Of a stretch of DNA of 64,000 nt, positions 1 through 15,056 are shown piece by piece; position 1 is the first letter of the stretch; each line of letters opens with the position of its first letter. The DNA is from Nocardia rhizosphaerihabitans (GTDB lineage Bacteria > Actinomycetota > Actinomycetes > Mycobacteriales > Mycobacteriaceae): NCBI RefSeq assembly GCF_014646295.1, contig NZ_BMNE01000009.1, forward strand, positions 124,001 through 188,000, given 5' to 3'. The notes below the pieces were generated by a model. It had not been told where the DNA came from. It made no database searches and saw only the letters and a program-made list of their open reading frames with translations. The position numbers were made by a program, and so were the translations under genes.

Positions 1-218
1 ACGGCGTAGTCCGCGGTGGTCTGCGGGTTGGCGTCCACATCGATTTTGACGATCGCCATCCGGCCCGCTTCCTCGTGGGCCAGCTCGTCGAGCACCGGCT
101 CGATCATCTTGCACGGCGGGCACCACGCGGCGGTGAACTCGACGAGCACCGGCAGTTCGGCATCGAGTACCTCGCGCGCGAAGGTCACATCGTTCACGGT
201 GGCGACGGTCTTGGTCAT
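1..218 (-). CDS. trxA: Thioredoxin, C-terminus outside the window
   Basis: Reads from ATG at 218 leftwards and leaves the window at base 1, so only about the first 72 residues are present. The translation carries the thioredoxin active site WCPPCK near residue 33, preceded by a typical strand (VLVEFTAAWC) and followed by KIDVDANP, which marks a classical thioredoxin fold. The CPPC variant replaces the commonest CGPC. The role is cytosolic dithiol-disulfide exchange. A GAGGAGA ribosome site lies just upstream of the ATG. It is divergent from the carboxylase at 515. Confidence 0.93.
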   Translation of the reverse strand, partial: MTKTVATVNDVTFAREVLDAELPVLVEFTAAWCPPCKMIEPVLDELAHEEAGRMAIVKIDVDANPQTTADYA

Positions 219-265
219 GGTCTCTCCTCGGTGGCCGGGGCCCGGAAAATCGCCCCGATGAGGTG

Positions 266-296
266 ACGGTAGGGATTGACCTCGACGTCAAGGCAA
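266..296 (-). promoter_or_regulatory. Candidate MerR-type promoter of the thioredoxin gene
   Basis: On the minus strand a TTGCCT box (296-291) and a TACCGT box (271-266) are separated by 19 bases. Within the spacer is the dyad TTGAC-N6-GTCAA (276-291). An overlong 19-base spacer holding a dyad is the hallmark of promoters activated by MerR/SoxR-family proteins. No such regulator lies in the window, so this is inference from layout only. Confidence 0.35.
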
Positions 297-514
297 GTCG
301 TCCGGAGCTGTTGGATCGGCTGTCCAGGAGCCCGGGCGACGAGCAGCGGCGATAGCGCTGACCGGCCGGACGATGCAATCTTCCATCTATACGTGCCGGT
401 AACCCTCGTGCGCTGTTCACATATACGGAGTAGAGGTGCACACTGCCCTTGAACCGGAGTTCGAATTCGCACCCGTCCCGGGCCACGTCCTTGGTAATGG
501 AAAGGAGTCGGCGA

Positions 515-5980
<5,466 letters not shown>

Positions 5981-5995
5981 TCGCTGGTGAAGTAG

Positions 5996-6028
5996 GCCGC
6001 CCACCCCGGGTAATCCGGGGTGGGCGGC
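5996..6028. terminator. Bidirectional hairpin terminator
   Basis: Perfect 14-bp inverted repeat (GCCGCCCACCCCGG at 5996-6009, its complement at 6015-6028) with a 5-base loop. It sits between the convergent carboxylase and pepN stops, so it can end transcription from both sides. There is no long T tract, as is usual for high-GC actinobacteria. Confidence 0.8.
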
Positions 6029-6044
6029 CGCGTTTCGGAGCGAG

Positions 6045-8522
6045 CTAGCCGGCCACGGCGCGGACCCGCAGGTCGCGGGCGAGGTGGTCGCGCTGTTCGA
6101 TGACCAGGCGGCGCAGTGCTCCCGGTGCGTCGGCGTGGTCGGCGAGCCAGGCGTCGACGGGCTCGAGCGAATCGCCCGCGGGGAACAACCCGTCGACGAT
6201 GCGGCGGGCGATCTCGATGCTGCGCTGTTCCCACACCGTGCGCAGTACCGCGAAGTACTCGTCGTCGTAGCGGGCGATCAGATCGCGGCGTCCACCCGCA
6301 CGGAAACCGGTGATGACCGCGTCGAGGTGGTCGTTGGTCAGGGTGGTGTCGCCCAGTGCCGAGGCCCAGGCCGCGGCCTTCACCTCCGCGTCGGGTCGTG
6401 CCGCCAGTGCCCGCCGGTGTGCGGTGCGGCCCGACGCCGTGTCGTCCTGGGCGAGTTCGGCATTCAGGTCGGCCGCGGTCGCCGCATCGGTCGCGGCCAG
6501 CGCGGTCCACAGCGCCCAGCGCAGATCGGGATCGAGGGGAAGTCCCTGCGGTGCGGGGGTATCGCCGAGGAGGATCGAGCGAATATCCGCGGCGTGGCGG
6601 CCGTCGAAGGTGGCGGCGGTGGCCGTCGCCCGTGCCCAGGCCAGCTGCGCACCCGAACCCGGTTCCGACGAATGCAGTGTCGCCCAGCAGGATTCGAGCC
6701 ACTCGCCGCGCCACCGGTCGCGCTCTGCCGCCGGCAGATAGTGGTTGACGGCGAAGGACGCGTTCGACAGCACGGCGGTCAGCAGCGCCATGTTCGTTTC
6801 GGCGGGCGCGAAGTCGCGGGCCATCGTCAGATAGCGGCCGACCTCGAGTTCACCGTCGCGCGCGGCATTCCACAGCGCCGACCAGATCAGTCCGCGCGCC
6901 AGCGGATCGGTGACCCGGTCCAGCGAACGTTCCACGGTGGCAAGGGAATCCGCGTCGAGGCGGACCTTCGCATAGGTGAGGTCCCCATCGTTGAGCAGGC
7001 GCAGCGGAGCGGGCGCGAGCGCGACCGGCGTGCGTTCCTCGACGATGTCGAGCTCCACGCGCTCGCGCAAGGCGAGGTCGCCCGCGGCATCGAAGTCGTA
7101 GAGCCCGACAGCCAGCCGGTGCGGTCGCGGATCGGTCTGCACGATCTCACCGCCGTCGAGTGTCAGCGTGGACATCCCGGACGTCTGCAGCCAGGCCTGC
7201 GCCCATCCCGCCAGGTCACGTCCCGAATCCGCGGACAACTCGGTCAGCAGATCCGCCAGCGTGGTGTTGCCGAACGCGTGCGTCCGGAAATATCGGCGCA
7301 CCCCGGTGAAGAACTCGTCCCGGCCGACATAGGCGACCAGCTGCTTGAGCACGCTGGCGCCCTTGGCGTAGGTGATGCCGTCGAAATTGAGCTTGGCGGC
7401 CTCGAGATCGGGGATGTCGGCGACGATCGGGTGCGTCGTCGGCAGCTGGTCCTGTAGATACGCCCAGGCCTTGCGGCGGTTCGCGAACGCCACCCAGGCG
7501 TCGGTCCACTCGGTGGCCTCGACACTGGCCAGCGCGCCCATGAAGTCGGCGAAGGACTCCTTGAGCCACAGATCGTCCCACCACACCATGGTGACCAGAT
7601 CGCCGAACCACATGTGGGCCATCTCGTGCAGGATCGTGTTCGCCCTGCCCTCGTACTGCGCGGCGGTGGCCGCGCCGCGGAACACATACGCCTCGGTGAA
7701 GGTGACCAGGCCGGGGTTCTCCATCGCGCCCAGGTTGTACTCGGGGACGAACACCTGGTCGTACTTGCCCCACGGATACGGGTAGTCGAAATGCTCGGCG
7801 AAGAAATCCAGTCCCTGCTTCGTCACGTCGAAGAGGGTGTCCGCGTCCAGATATCCGGCCAGGGAGACACGGCACAGGACACCGAGCGGAATGGTGAGTT
7901 CGCCTCGCGTCCAGGAGGATTCGACCCGATGGTAGGGGCCCGCCGCCACCGCGGTGATGTAGGTGGAGATCGGCAGCGTGGGGAAGAACTCGACCCGCTG
8001 GTGCGCGCCGTCGTCCTCGATCACCGCGGCGGGCCTGTTCGACACGACCTCCCACCCGGACGGCGCCGTCACCACAAAGGTGAACGGCGCCTTCATGTCG
8101 GGCTGCTCGAAGCACGCGAAGACCCGGCGCGCGTCGGCGGGCTCGTACTGGGTGTAGAGGTAGGTCGCGCCGTCGACCGGATCGAGGAACCGGTGCAGGC
8201 CCTCACCCGAGCGGCTGTACTCGCCGGTGGCCCGCACGACGACCACATTCGTCGCCGACAGGCCGCCGACCGTGAGGCGCGCGCCGTCGTACTCGACGTC
8301 CACCTGCTGCCCGTTCACCGTCACCGACTCGACCGAGAGTCCGAGGAAGTCGAGCCACGTCCGGGCGATGGTGGCGTCGAAGGCGACGGTCGTCGTGGTC
8401 GCGAACCCGGCCCGATCCTGATCTCGGGCGCCCGAGAGGTCGAGTTCGACGCGGTAGTCGTGGACGGTGACCGCCGCCGAGCGCGCGGCGGTCTCGGAAC
8501 GGGTCAGGTTCGCGGTAGGCAC
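6045..8522 (-). CDS. pepN: Aminopeptidase N (M1 zinc metallopeptidase)
   Basis: An 825-residue cytosolic M1 peptidase that removes N-terminal amino acids from peptides. The substrate-binding GAMEN motif is at about residues 265-269, and the zinc motif HEMAH is at 299-303 with a downstream glutamate in the expected LWLKESFADF segment. The C-terminal half is the helical ERAP1-like domain typical of actinobacterial PepN. Length matches the family (about 850). It starts at GTG 8522. Convergent with the carboxylase, with a shared terminator between them. Confidence 0.96.
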   Translation of the reverse strand: MPTANLTRSETAARSAAVTVHDYRVELDLSGARDQDRAGFATTTTVAFDATIARTWLDFLGLSVESVTVNGQQVDVEYDGARLTVGGLSATNVVVVRATGEYSRSGEGLHRFLDPVDGATYLYTQYEPADARRVFACFEQPDMKAPFTFVVTAPSGWEVVSNRPAAVIEDDGAHQRVEFFPTLPISTYITAVAAGPYHRVESSWTRGELTIPLGVLCRVSLAGYLDADTLFDVTKQGLDFFAEHFDYPYPWGKYDQVFVPEYNLGAMENPGLVTFTEAYVFRGAATAAQYEGRANTILHEMAHMWFGDLVTMVWWDDLWLKESFADFMGALASVEATEWTDAWVAFANRRKAWAYLQDQLPTTHPIVADIPDLEAAKLNFDGITYAKGASVLKQLVAYVGRDEFFTGVRRYFRTHAFGNTTLADLLTELSADSGRDLAGWAQAWLQTSGMSTLTLDGGEIVQTDPRPHRLAVGLYDFDAAGDLALRERVELDIVEERTPVALAPAPLRLLNDGDLTYAKVRLDADSLATVERSLDRVTDPLARGLIWSALWNAARDGELEVGRYLTMARDFAPAETNMALLTAVLSNASFAVNHYLPAAERDRWRGEWLESCWATLHSSEPGSGAQLAWARATATAATFDGRHAADIRSILLGDTPAPQGLPLDPDLRWALWTALAATDAATAADLNAELAQDDTASGRTAHRRALAARPDAEVKAAAWASALGDTTLTNDHLDAVITGFRAGGRRDLIARYDDEYFAVLRTVWEQRSIEIARRIVDGLFPAGDSLEPVDAWLADHADAPGALRRLVIEQRDHLARDLRVRAVAG

Positions 8523-8587
8523 GGCTCGATCCTGCCAGCCGCGGCAGTCCGCCGTGGCCGGTCGCGTCGGCGGAGATCAGGTGCGCA

Positions 8588-9037
8588 CTATCGTGCGACG
8601 CGTACCCCGCGAGACAGGAGCACGCCGAGGGCGACCATGCCGAGACCGAGGCCGAAGTGCAACCAGTTGTCGGCGGTATTGACCGGCACGAAGTTGGCGT
8701 CGCTGTCCAGGTCGATGACCAGCCCGTATACCCACAGGACCAGATAGATCAGCCCGCCGCCGATCAGATACAGCCGTGACTGTGCGGCGCCGGCCGCGGC
8801 GAGCAGACCAGCGACCCCGAAGATCAGGTGCACGATATTGTGCAGCACCGAGACCGTGAAGATACCGAACAACTGGGCCTGGGAGTGGTGGCCGGCCCAT
8901 TCGAGACTGCTGTAGTCGGTGGTCACGCCGGGAATGAATCCGAGGACGCCCACCAGCAGGAAGACCGCACCCACGGCCAGGGCGGCGAGCTGAATCGGCG
9001 TCCGCGCGGCCATCGTGTTACCGACGGGAGTGGACAT
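8588..9037 (-). CDS. Small four-helix membrane protein, DUF4383 type
   Basis: A 149-residue protein with four hydrophobic segments and short loops, including FGIFTVSVLHNIVHLIFGVAG and a last segment ending in LLSRGVRVAR. This matches the actinobacterial DUF4383 family, whose function is unknown. ATG 9037 was chosen over a longer frame because AAAGGA precedes it by about 8 bases and the upstream extension is Arg/Pro-rich and uncharacteristic. It lies 65 bases upstream of pepN's start on the same strand and may be monocistronic. Confidence 0.8.
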   Translation of the reverse strand: MSTPVGNTMAARTPIQLAALAVGAVFLLVGVLGFIPGVTTDYSSLEWAGHHSQAQLFGIFTVSVLHNIVHLIFGVAGLLAAAGAAQSRLYLIGGGLIYLVLWVYGLVIDLDSDANFVPVNTADNWLHFGLGLGMVALGVLLSRGVRVAR

Positions 9038-9132
9038 GGCGTTGTCCTTTCGTTGCGGTGGGCGGGCCGCACGGCGACTCGCACCATTCGGACACCCTGC
9101 GCGTGCCCGGTCAGCTCCGGAGCAAACCGGAC

Positions 9133-9669
9133 TCAGTACTGCGGATCCATCCGGCACCGGCTCGCGGACTGCGAGGTCGGGACGTGGCCCTCGCCCTGAT
9201 CGAAACGCCAGTGTGCGATCGGCCCCACCGCCCGCCAGCGCAGGCCGGCGCCCTCCGCCACGACCTCGTACATGGCGTCGCTACCGCTGACCAGCTGCTC
9301 GCCCACGCAGTAGTCGGTGTACTCGGTGCCCGGCTGGATCGCCCCGGCGCTGAAGCGGCCGGTGGGATCGGCCGCCGCGCCGGGATTGGCGACGGTGCTC
9401 GGCCGATTCGCCGATGATCCGCGATTCCAGCGCGCGTCCCCCGTCCCCGCGCTGCCGCACGTGAATGTCCATCCGCCCGCCACGACCGTGGTTCCCTGCG
9501 CATAGGGAGCCCCGGCCCACAGACAGGCGCCGCCGGTGTCCGCGGACGCGGTCCCCACCGCCGGCCCGAACACTCCCGCGACCGTCACCGCCGATGCCAG
9601 GATGGCCGCACTCCAATGCCCTGACCGTCCGCCGCGCGCCGAAATTGTCTGATCGTCAACACTTTTCAT
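9133..9669 (-). CDS. Secreted hypothetical protein with signal peptide
   Basis: A 178-residue protein starting at ATG 9669. Its N-terminus is a Sec signal: a polar start, a hydrophobic core (AAILASAVTVAGVFGPAV) and an A-S-A cleavage site before DTGGAC near residue 44. The mature part has several cysteines and tryptophans, which suggests a disulfide-bonded extracellular domain. I recognise no family. A longer frame to 9759 exists but adds only a proline/glycine-rich leader without signal character. No operon partner is obvious. Confidence 0.7.
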   Translation of the reverse strand: MKSVDDQTISARGGRSGHWSAAILASAVTVAGVFGPAVGTASADTGGACLWAGAPYAQGTTVVAGGWTFTCGSAGTGDARWNRGSSANRPSTVANPGAAADPTGRFSAGAIQPGTEYTDYCVGEQLVSGSDAMYEVVAEGAGLRWRAVGPIAHWRFDQGEGHVPTSQSASRCRMDPQY

Positions 9670-9768
9670 ACCGCAATGGTTGTGCCGCGACGGCCCCGGC
9701 ACATCCGGTCCCGGCCCGGAACCGCGGGTCAGGGATTCCCCTTGGTTATCCCTGACCACCGACCACCT

Positions 9769-12700
9769 CTACGTCGCCGTCGCATCGGTGGGCAGGCGCA
9801 CCAGCCCGAGGCGATCGCACCGCCGCACCAAGGGCGTGAGGATGCCCTCGGCCTCGGCCGTGCGGCCCACCTGCCGCAGCGCGCTCCCGAGCAGGAACCC
9901 CGCGCGCATCGCGGCCATCGGCCTGCGTTCGGCGTCGATGCCGGCGACCAGGACTTCGGCACGTTCGATCGCGAGCAGGTGCCGGTCGGCGCCGGGCTCG
10001 GCCAGCAACAGCCGGATCGCGGAGTCCTCGTCGAGCTCGTCGACGGCGGTGAGGATGCCGGTGTCGTCACGGATCCGGCGCGGTCGCAGGATCGCCGCGG
10101 CCAGGCCGGGATCCAGTCCGAAACCGAGCCGCACTCGTTCGTTGTGCATCCGAGCGGCCAGGCGGGGCAGGTCGAGGCGCTCGGCGTGCGCCGTCCCCTC
10201 GTCGAGGAGTTCGCGCGCACCGTCGCGATCGCCACGCAGCGTGCGCACCCGCGCGCCGACGGCGTAGGTCGCCAGCATGAAGTCGACACCGCCACCGCCC
10301 TCGTCGGACAGCTCCCTGCTCTGGGTGAGCAGATCTTCCGCGGCGTCGAGATCACCTGTCTCGTATCGCAATTCGCCGAGCAGGGCGCAGGCGAGCCGGG
10401 TCGCGTGGGCGGCGGGACCCATCGTGGCGCAGGCGGTGTCGAGCGCGCCGGTGAGCAGGTCCTGCGCGCCCCTGATGTCGAGCTGTTCCCTGGCCGCCAG
10501 CGCGGCGAAGCAGCGCCCGTACACGGACAGGAACGGGCCGGTCGCCTCGTGATAGGGCGCCGCCCACAGCTGCCACCGCCGGGCCTCGGCGTAGTCGAAG
10601 CGCTGGATCGCCGCGAAGGTGGCGATATTGGCCGCCACGCCCGGGATTCGCGGCGAGAAGGCATCGGGCCGCGCCAGCGCCTCACCGGTCAGGCCGTCCA
10701 GGTCGGCCACCCGGTCGGCGAACATCTCGCGGACGCTGATCGCGACGTCGGCCTCGGCGCGCAGCTCGGTGCGTTCGGGTTCGGCGGGCGCGGCCGCGGC
10801 CAGCGCGATCTCGAAGCGGGCGAGGGCGGCTTCGGTGGCCGCGGGTCTACGCAGAACCAGATCGACCCAGACGCCGAACAGCTGGATCCGAGGCCTCGCC
10901 CGGCACACCCCGGCGGGCAGCTTGGCCAGGATGCCTTGCAGCATCACCATTCTCGACCGTTCCAGCAGGTAGCCCGCGGTCTGTTCGACGAGATCGGCCG
11001 CCCGATCCGGATCGTCCGCGGCCAGCGCGTGCTCGACCGCCTCGTTGAGCAGATGGTGATGGGCGAACCAGTCCGCCGCCCGCAGCCGCAGCGGCGCGAT
11101 GTCGGCGGGCCGGTCCTGAGACAGCCTGCGGCACAGGTATCCGGCGAACAACTGGTGATAGTGATACCAGTTCCGGTCCGGGCCGTCGGGCAGCAGGAAC
11201 AGGCCGCGGTCGGCGATGTCGGCGAGCAGGTCGGCGGCGTCGGCACGCCCGGTCAGCGCGGTGGCGAGGCCGCCGCAGATGCGCTCGCAGATCGAGGTCG
11301 TCATGAGGAAGTCGAGGGTGTCCGGGTCCAGCCCGTCGAGCACGTTCTCGGCGAGGAAATCGCCGATGTCGGGGTGGCCGGCGAGGCTGTCGAGCAGGCG
11401 CGCCGGATCCTCGCCCGCCCGCAGCGACAGCACGGTCAGCTGCAGCGCCGCGACCCAGCCGTCGGTGGCGTGGGCGAGGGCGGCGATCTCGTCGGCGGTC
11501 ATGTGCACCCCGCCCGCTTCGGCGAGAAACGCCCGCACCTCGTCGGGGTCGAAACGCAAAGTGGCGGCGTCGATCTCGATGAGCTCGCCGTGGATGCGCA
11601 ACCTGCTCAGCGGGAGCGCGAGCCGGGTGGTGCTGGTGACGACCAGCGGCAGATGGTGGCAGCCGTGCTCGAGCAGGAACCGGACCGCCGCCACCGACGC
11701 GGGGCTGGAGACCCGCTGCCAGTCGTCGAGCACCAAGGTCACGCGCTGATCGCCGGTGTGCAATCCGTCGACGAGCGCGGTGAGCACGGCGCGGGTCGGA
11801 TCGTCGGGGTCGGCCTCGAGGAGCCGGTCGAGGTCCTCGGCGAGTACCGGGACGGTGGGCCGGATCGCCTCGACGAGGTGGGTGAGGAACCAGGCGACAT
11901 TGTCGTCGTCCTCGTCGAGGGTCAGCCACGCCACCGCGGCGCCGTGCCCGACCAGCTCGTCGTGCCATTGCGCGGCCAGCGTGGTCTTGCCGAACCCGCT
12001 GGGTGCGTGGATGACGGTGAGCCGGGTGCGCTCGCTCGTGCGCAGGTGTTCGAGCAGCCGTTTCCTGGCCAGGGTCGCCCTGGCGGGCGTCGGCGGACGG
12101 TACTTCGTTGCGGGTGTCGGTGGGGCGGTGGTCCGTTCGTGCGGCCGCGGTGCGGGCGGGAGGGGCGCCGCGGCCGGACGCTGGGTGCTCGGGACGCGCA
12201 GCACATCGACCGGTGTGCCGGTACTGCGCTGGGCCGCAACAAGTTCCGCGCCGAGCTCCGCGGCGCTCGCGGGCCGATCACCGGGTTCGGTGGCCATCGT
12301 GTGCTCGATGACGGCACGCACCTCCTCGGGCACATCCTGTTCGGTGAGATCGGGACTCGGCTGCGCAGAGACCCGCAGGAACTGCGACAGCACCTGCTCA
12401 CCGACCCGCCGCTCGTAGGCGACATGCCCGGTGAGCGCGCAGAACAGCGTGGCGCCCAGGCCGTACACATCGGCGGCGACGGTCGCGGGCGCCCCACGCA
12501 GCACCTCCGGCGCGGCGAAGGCGGGGAGCCGGTGACGATGCCGGTCGTCGTGCGGAACCCGCCCTGGATCCTGGCGATCCCGAAATCGGTGAGCTCCGGT
12601 TCGTTGTAGTCGCTGAGCAGGATGTTGGACGGCTTCACATCACGATGCAGGATGCCCGACCGATGCGCCGTCTCGAGCGCGCCCGCCATTTTCACGCCGA

Positions 12701-13079
12701 GCCGCAGGATCGCCGACCAGTCGAGCGGGCCGACGGTGTGGATGCGCTGCTCGAGCGAGCCGCGCGCGTGATACGGCATCACCAGATAGGGGTGTCCGCC
12801 GTGCGTGGTGCCTGCCTGGAAGACCGCGACGATGTTCGGATGACCGGACAGCCTGCCCATCGCCTGCTGCTCGCGCACGAACCGCTGCAGTCCGTCGGGA
12901 TCGAGCTCGGCGGTCAGCACCTTCACCGCGACCACCCGGTCCAGATCGGGCTGCGTGCAGCGATACACGACGCCGAAACCGCCGCGGCCGATCTCCTCGG
13001 CCTCTTCGAAGCCCTCGGCGGCCAGCTCCGCCACGATGCCCGACGCGGAGCTGCGCTGTGTCGGCTGGATGTCGGCCAT
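9769..13079 (-). pseudogene. pknK: PknK-like Ser/Thr kinase-STAND ATPase, frameshifted
   Basis: Begins at ATG 13079 with a kinase domain (glycine loop IGRGGFGVVY, HRDVKPSN, DFGIAR) and continues with a STAND/MalT-like ATPase (P-loop SGFGKTT near residue 360) and a TPR-rich C-terminus; total about 1100 codons, as in mycobacterial PknK. The frame breaks at about 12521-12526. One reading ends in non-homologous residues, while the rest of the kinase (ADVYGLGATLFCALTG) and everything downstream continues in another frame. Restoring one base in the CCCC run rejoins them exactly. An intact protein would be a signalling kinase that regulates transcription or translation. This may be a real null allele or a sequence error. 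Everything outside the lesion looks well conserved. Confidence 0.85.
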
Positions 13080-13130
13080 GTCGGCTCGATTCGGTCACGA
13101 CCTCCCGGCGGTGCGCTGCTGCGATCACCA

Positions 13131-13925
13131 CTACCGAGGATATAACTCCGCGGGCAGGTACACCTCCTGCCACCAGTCGACGACGCGGTCGACCACGGGG
13201 CCGGGATTCCGGACCCACCAGATGTGGTCGTTGCTCGCACCGGCGGGGACATCGGCGGTGCGGTAGTCCCACCGGGTCACCTGCCCCGGAGCGAAGAGAT
13301 CACGCGCGAAGGCGTCGATGGCACGTCGGGGCGCGAGGGCATCGTCCTCGAGCGAAATCACCAGTGCCGGAGTGGCGATCGCTTCCGGCGCGGGGTACGG
13401 CGTGCGGCCGGTCAGCACCATCTTGGCCCATTCGCGCATCATCGTGCGTGCCCCGGGCGCACCGAACGCCGGCTTGGGCAGATGGCCGAAAACCGACGTC
13501 AGCAGGGGCACGAGCAGGGCCATGACGGCGACCGGCAGGCCGAAGTTCGGGAAGTGGCGGTGGTAGGGCAGCGAACCGCCGACGGTGACCAGCCCGTCGG
13601 CGCCGGGGTGGCCGAGCTCATGACCCGCGGCGAGCTGGGCGCCGAGGCTGTGGCCGAGAACGATGACCGGCCGCTCGGGTGCCTGTTTCCGGGCTTCGGC
13701 GACAGCCTGTGCGATGCCATCGATTTCGTCCTGATAGGACCAGTCGTTGCCACGAGAGGCCGGAGCCTCTCCCTTCTCGAAACCGCGACGCGGCAGCGCG
13801 CGAGCGCTCCAGCCGCGATCGGTGAATGCCGCGACGAGCGGCGCGTAGAAGCGGGAGCCGATCGCCATGGCGGGTGCGATCAAGACGAGGGGCGAATCCG
13901 CCGGCTGGTCGCTCGACCTGGTCAC
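13131..13925 (-). CDS. Alpha/beta hydrolase
   Basis: A 264-residue alpha/beta-hydrolase-fold protein with nucleophile elbow GHSLG (Ser93) and an N-terminal strand VLIAPAMAIG followed by FYAPLVAAFTDRGW, the pattern of the 'serine aminopeptidase S33' and lysophospholipase-like groups. The substrate is unknown. The start is GTG 13925, with GAAGGAG about 8 bases upstream. It is divergent from the DJ-1/PfpI gene at 14097, and a motif shared with the TetR region at 18.2 kb lies in the gap. Confidence 0.85.
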   Translation of the reverse strand: MTRSSDQPADSPLVLIAPAMAIGSRFYAPLVAAFTDRGWSARALPRRGFEKGEAPASRGNDWSYQDEIDGIAQAVAEARKQAPERPVIVLGHSLGAQLAAGHELGHPGADGLVTVGGSLPYHRHFPNFGLPVAVMALLVPLLTSVFGHLPKPAFGAPGARTMMREWAKMVLTGRTPYPAPEAIATPALVISLEDDALAPRRAIDAFARDLFAPGQVTRWDYRTADVPAGASNDHIWWVRNPGPVVDRVVDWWQEVYLPAELYPR

Positions 13926-13988
13926 TTGGTGCTCCTTCGATGCCGACTCGGTGCCCGGCCTTCATTGACCGTGGGCAACACCAAGGCT

Positions 13989-13997
13989 AATGTAAGC
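13989..13997 (+). promoter_or_regulatory. Candidate operator half-site AATGTAAGC
   Basis: The nonamer AATGTAAGC sits in the divergent gap between the hydrolase (start 13925) and the DJ-1/PfpI gene (start 14097). The same nonamer occurs twice, inverted, in front of the TetR/OYE pair near 18.2 kb. This suggests a shared regulator. Confidence 0.35.
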
Positions 13998-14096
13998 GGC
14001 GAAAACATCTGGCAGCGGGTCCGTCATCTCGGCCTCCTGTGTCGAGCTGGTCGGCGGGCGCATCCGTCTCGAGTACGACTGCATCAGGAGGGATGA

Positions 14097-14816
14097 ATGG
14101 CGACGAAGGTTCTGATGGTGCTCACGGCCGCGGACCGCTGGACTCTGAAAGACGGCACGGTGCACCCATCCGGTTTCTGGGCCGAGGAAGTGGCGTTTCC
14201 GCACCGGGCGTTCACCAAGGCCGGTTGGGAAATCACCATCGCCACCCCGGGCGGAAAGGCGCCCACGCTCGATCGGCTCAGTCTCGGCATTTCCGGCGGA
14301 ATGCCGGGAAAGCGCCGAGAGGTGGAACGCTACCTGGACGGTATTCAGGATGAGCTCGCCACGCCGGTGCCGCTCGATACGGTCGACGCCGACGCGTTCG
14401 ACGTCGTCTTCTACCCCGGCGGCCACGGTCCGATGGAAGATCTGGCCTACGACGAGACCTCCGGCGCGCTGCTCGCCGATCGGCTGGCCTCCGGCAGACC
14501 CCTTGCGCTGTTGTGTCACGCTCCCGCGGCGATCACGGCGGCGACCGGGCCCGATGGAAAGAACCCGTTCGCCGGCCGCCGGATGACCGGGCTGTCCAAT
14601 CGTGAGGAGCTGCTCAACCGCTTCGCCTGGAAAGCGCCGTGGTTGCTCGAGGACAGGCTGAAAGAGCTGGGCGTCGACTATTCCAAGACTCTGATCCCGT
14701 TGCGGCCGCACGTCGTGGTCGACGGAAATCTCTACACCGGGCAGAATCCGCAATCTTCCGAAGAGCTGGCTGATCGGCTCATCGCCGATGTCGGCGCCGC
14801 GCGGCCGTCGACGTGA
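14097..14816 (+). CDS. DJ-1/PfpI-family protein, Hsp31-like
   Basis: A 239-residue type 1 glutamine-amidotransferase-like protein. The nucleophile elbow LLCHAPAA places the reactive cysteine at about residue 140. The N-terminal KVLMVLTAA and the FYPGGHGPMEDL segment carry the acidic residue expected near the active site. Members are glyoxalase-III or chaperone-like deglycase enzymes that protect against reactive aldehydes; the exact activity cannot be told here. GGAGGG precedes the ATG. It is followed with overlap by a short frame and then by an esterase, so the three may form an operon. Confidence 0.88.
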   Translation: MATKVLMVLTAADRWTLKDGTVHPSGFWAEEVAFPHRAFTKAGWEITIATPGGKAPTLDRLSLGISGGMPGKRREVERYLDGIQDELATPVPLDTVDADAFDVVFYPGGHGPMEDLAYDETSGALLADRLASGRPLALLCHAPAAITAATGPDGKNPFAGRRMTGLSNREELLNRFAWKAPWLLEDRLKELGVDYSKTLIPLRPHVVVDGNLYTGQNPQSSEELADRLIADVGAARPST

Positions 14817-15042
14817 CGAGGCTCGCGAGCATCACACCCAGTGGGTCACCGAACTCGACGTCGATATCGACGCCACGCGCACCACCGCCCGGGTCGTCGA
14901 CGACGGTGGCGAGACGGACCTGTCGTTGTCGGTCGCGACGCCGGCCCAGCCCCCGTTCAAGAACGTTCGCCTCGATGTGACAACGGAAGGTCAACTCGCA
15001 CTGCACATGCCGGTTCCGACCTCGGTGCCGAGCCGAAAATAG
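14788..15042 (+). CDS. Short hypothetical protein between DJ-1 and esterase genes
   Basis: An 84-residue frame starting at ATG 14788, which overlaps the DJ-1 stop by 29 bases and ends 14 bases before the esterase. Residues 18-60 (WVTELDVDIDATRTTARVV and after) read like alternating beta strands and use high-GC third positions, unlike the Arg-rich first 15 residues. The true start may therefore be later, or the piece may be a remnant. No family recognised. There is no clear ribosome site at this ATG; translation could be coupled to the upstream gene. Confidence 0.4.
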   Translation: MSAPRGRRRDEAREHHTQWVTELDVDIDATRTTARVVDDGGETDLSLSVATPAQPPFKNVRLDVTTEGQLALHMPVPTSVPSRK

Positions 15043-15056
15043 CGAAGGAGAGCGCG

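Noticed and set aside
12521..12526. pknK break considered as programmed frameshifting
   Set aside because: No slippery heptamer or downstream structure is evident, and PknK homologues are encoded in one frame.
9676..12609. A 977-codon plus-strand frame opposite pknK
   Set aside because: Composition is that of a codon-bias shadow; the minus strand encodes recognisable kinase, ATPase and TPR segments.
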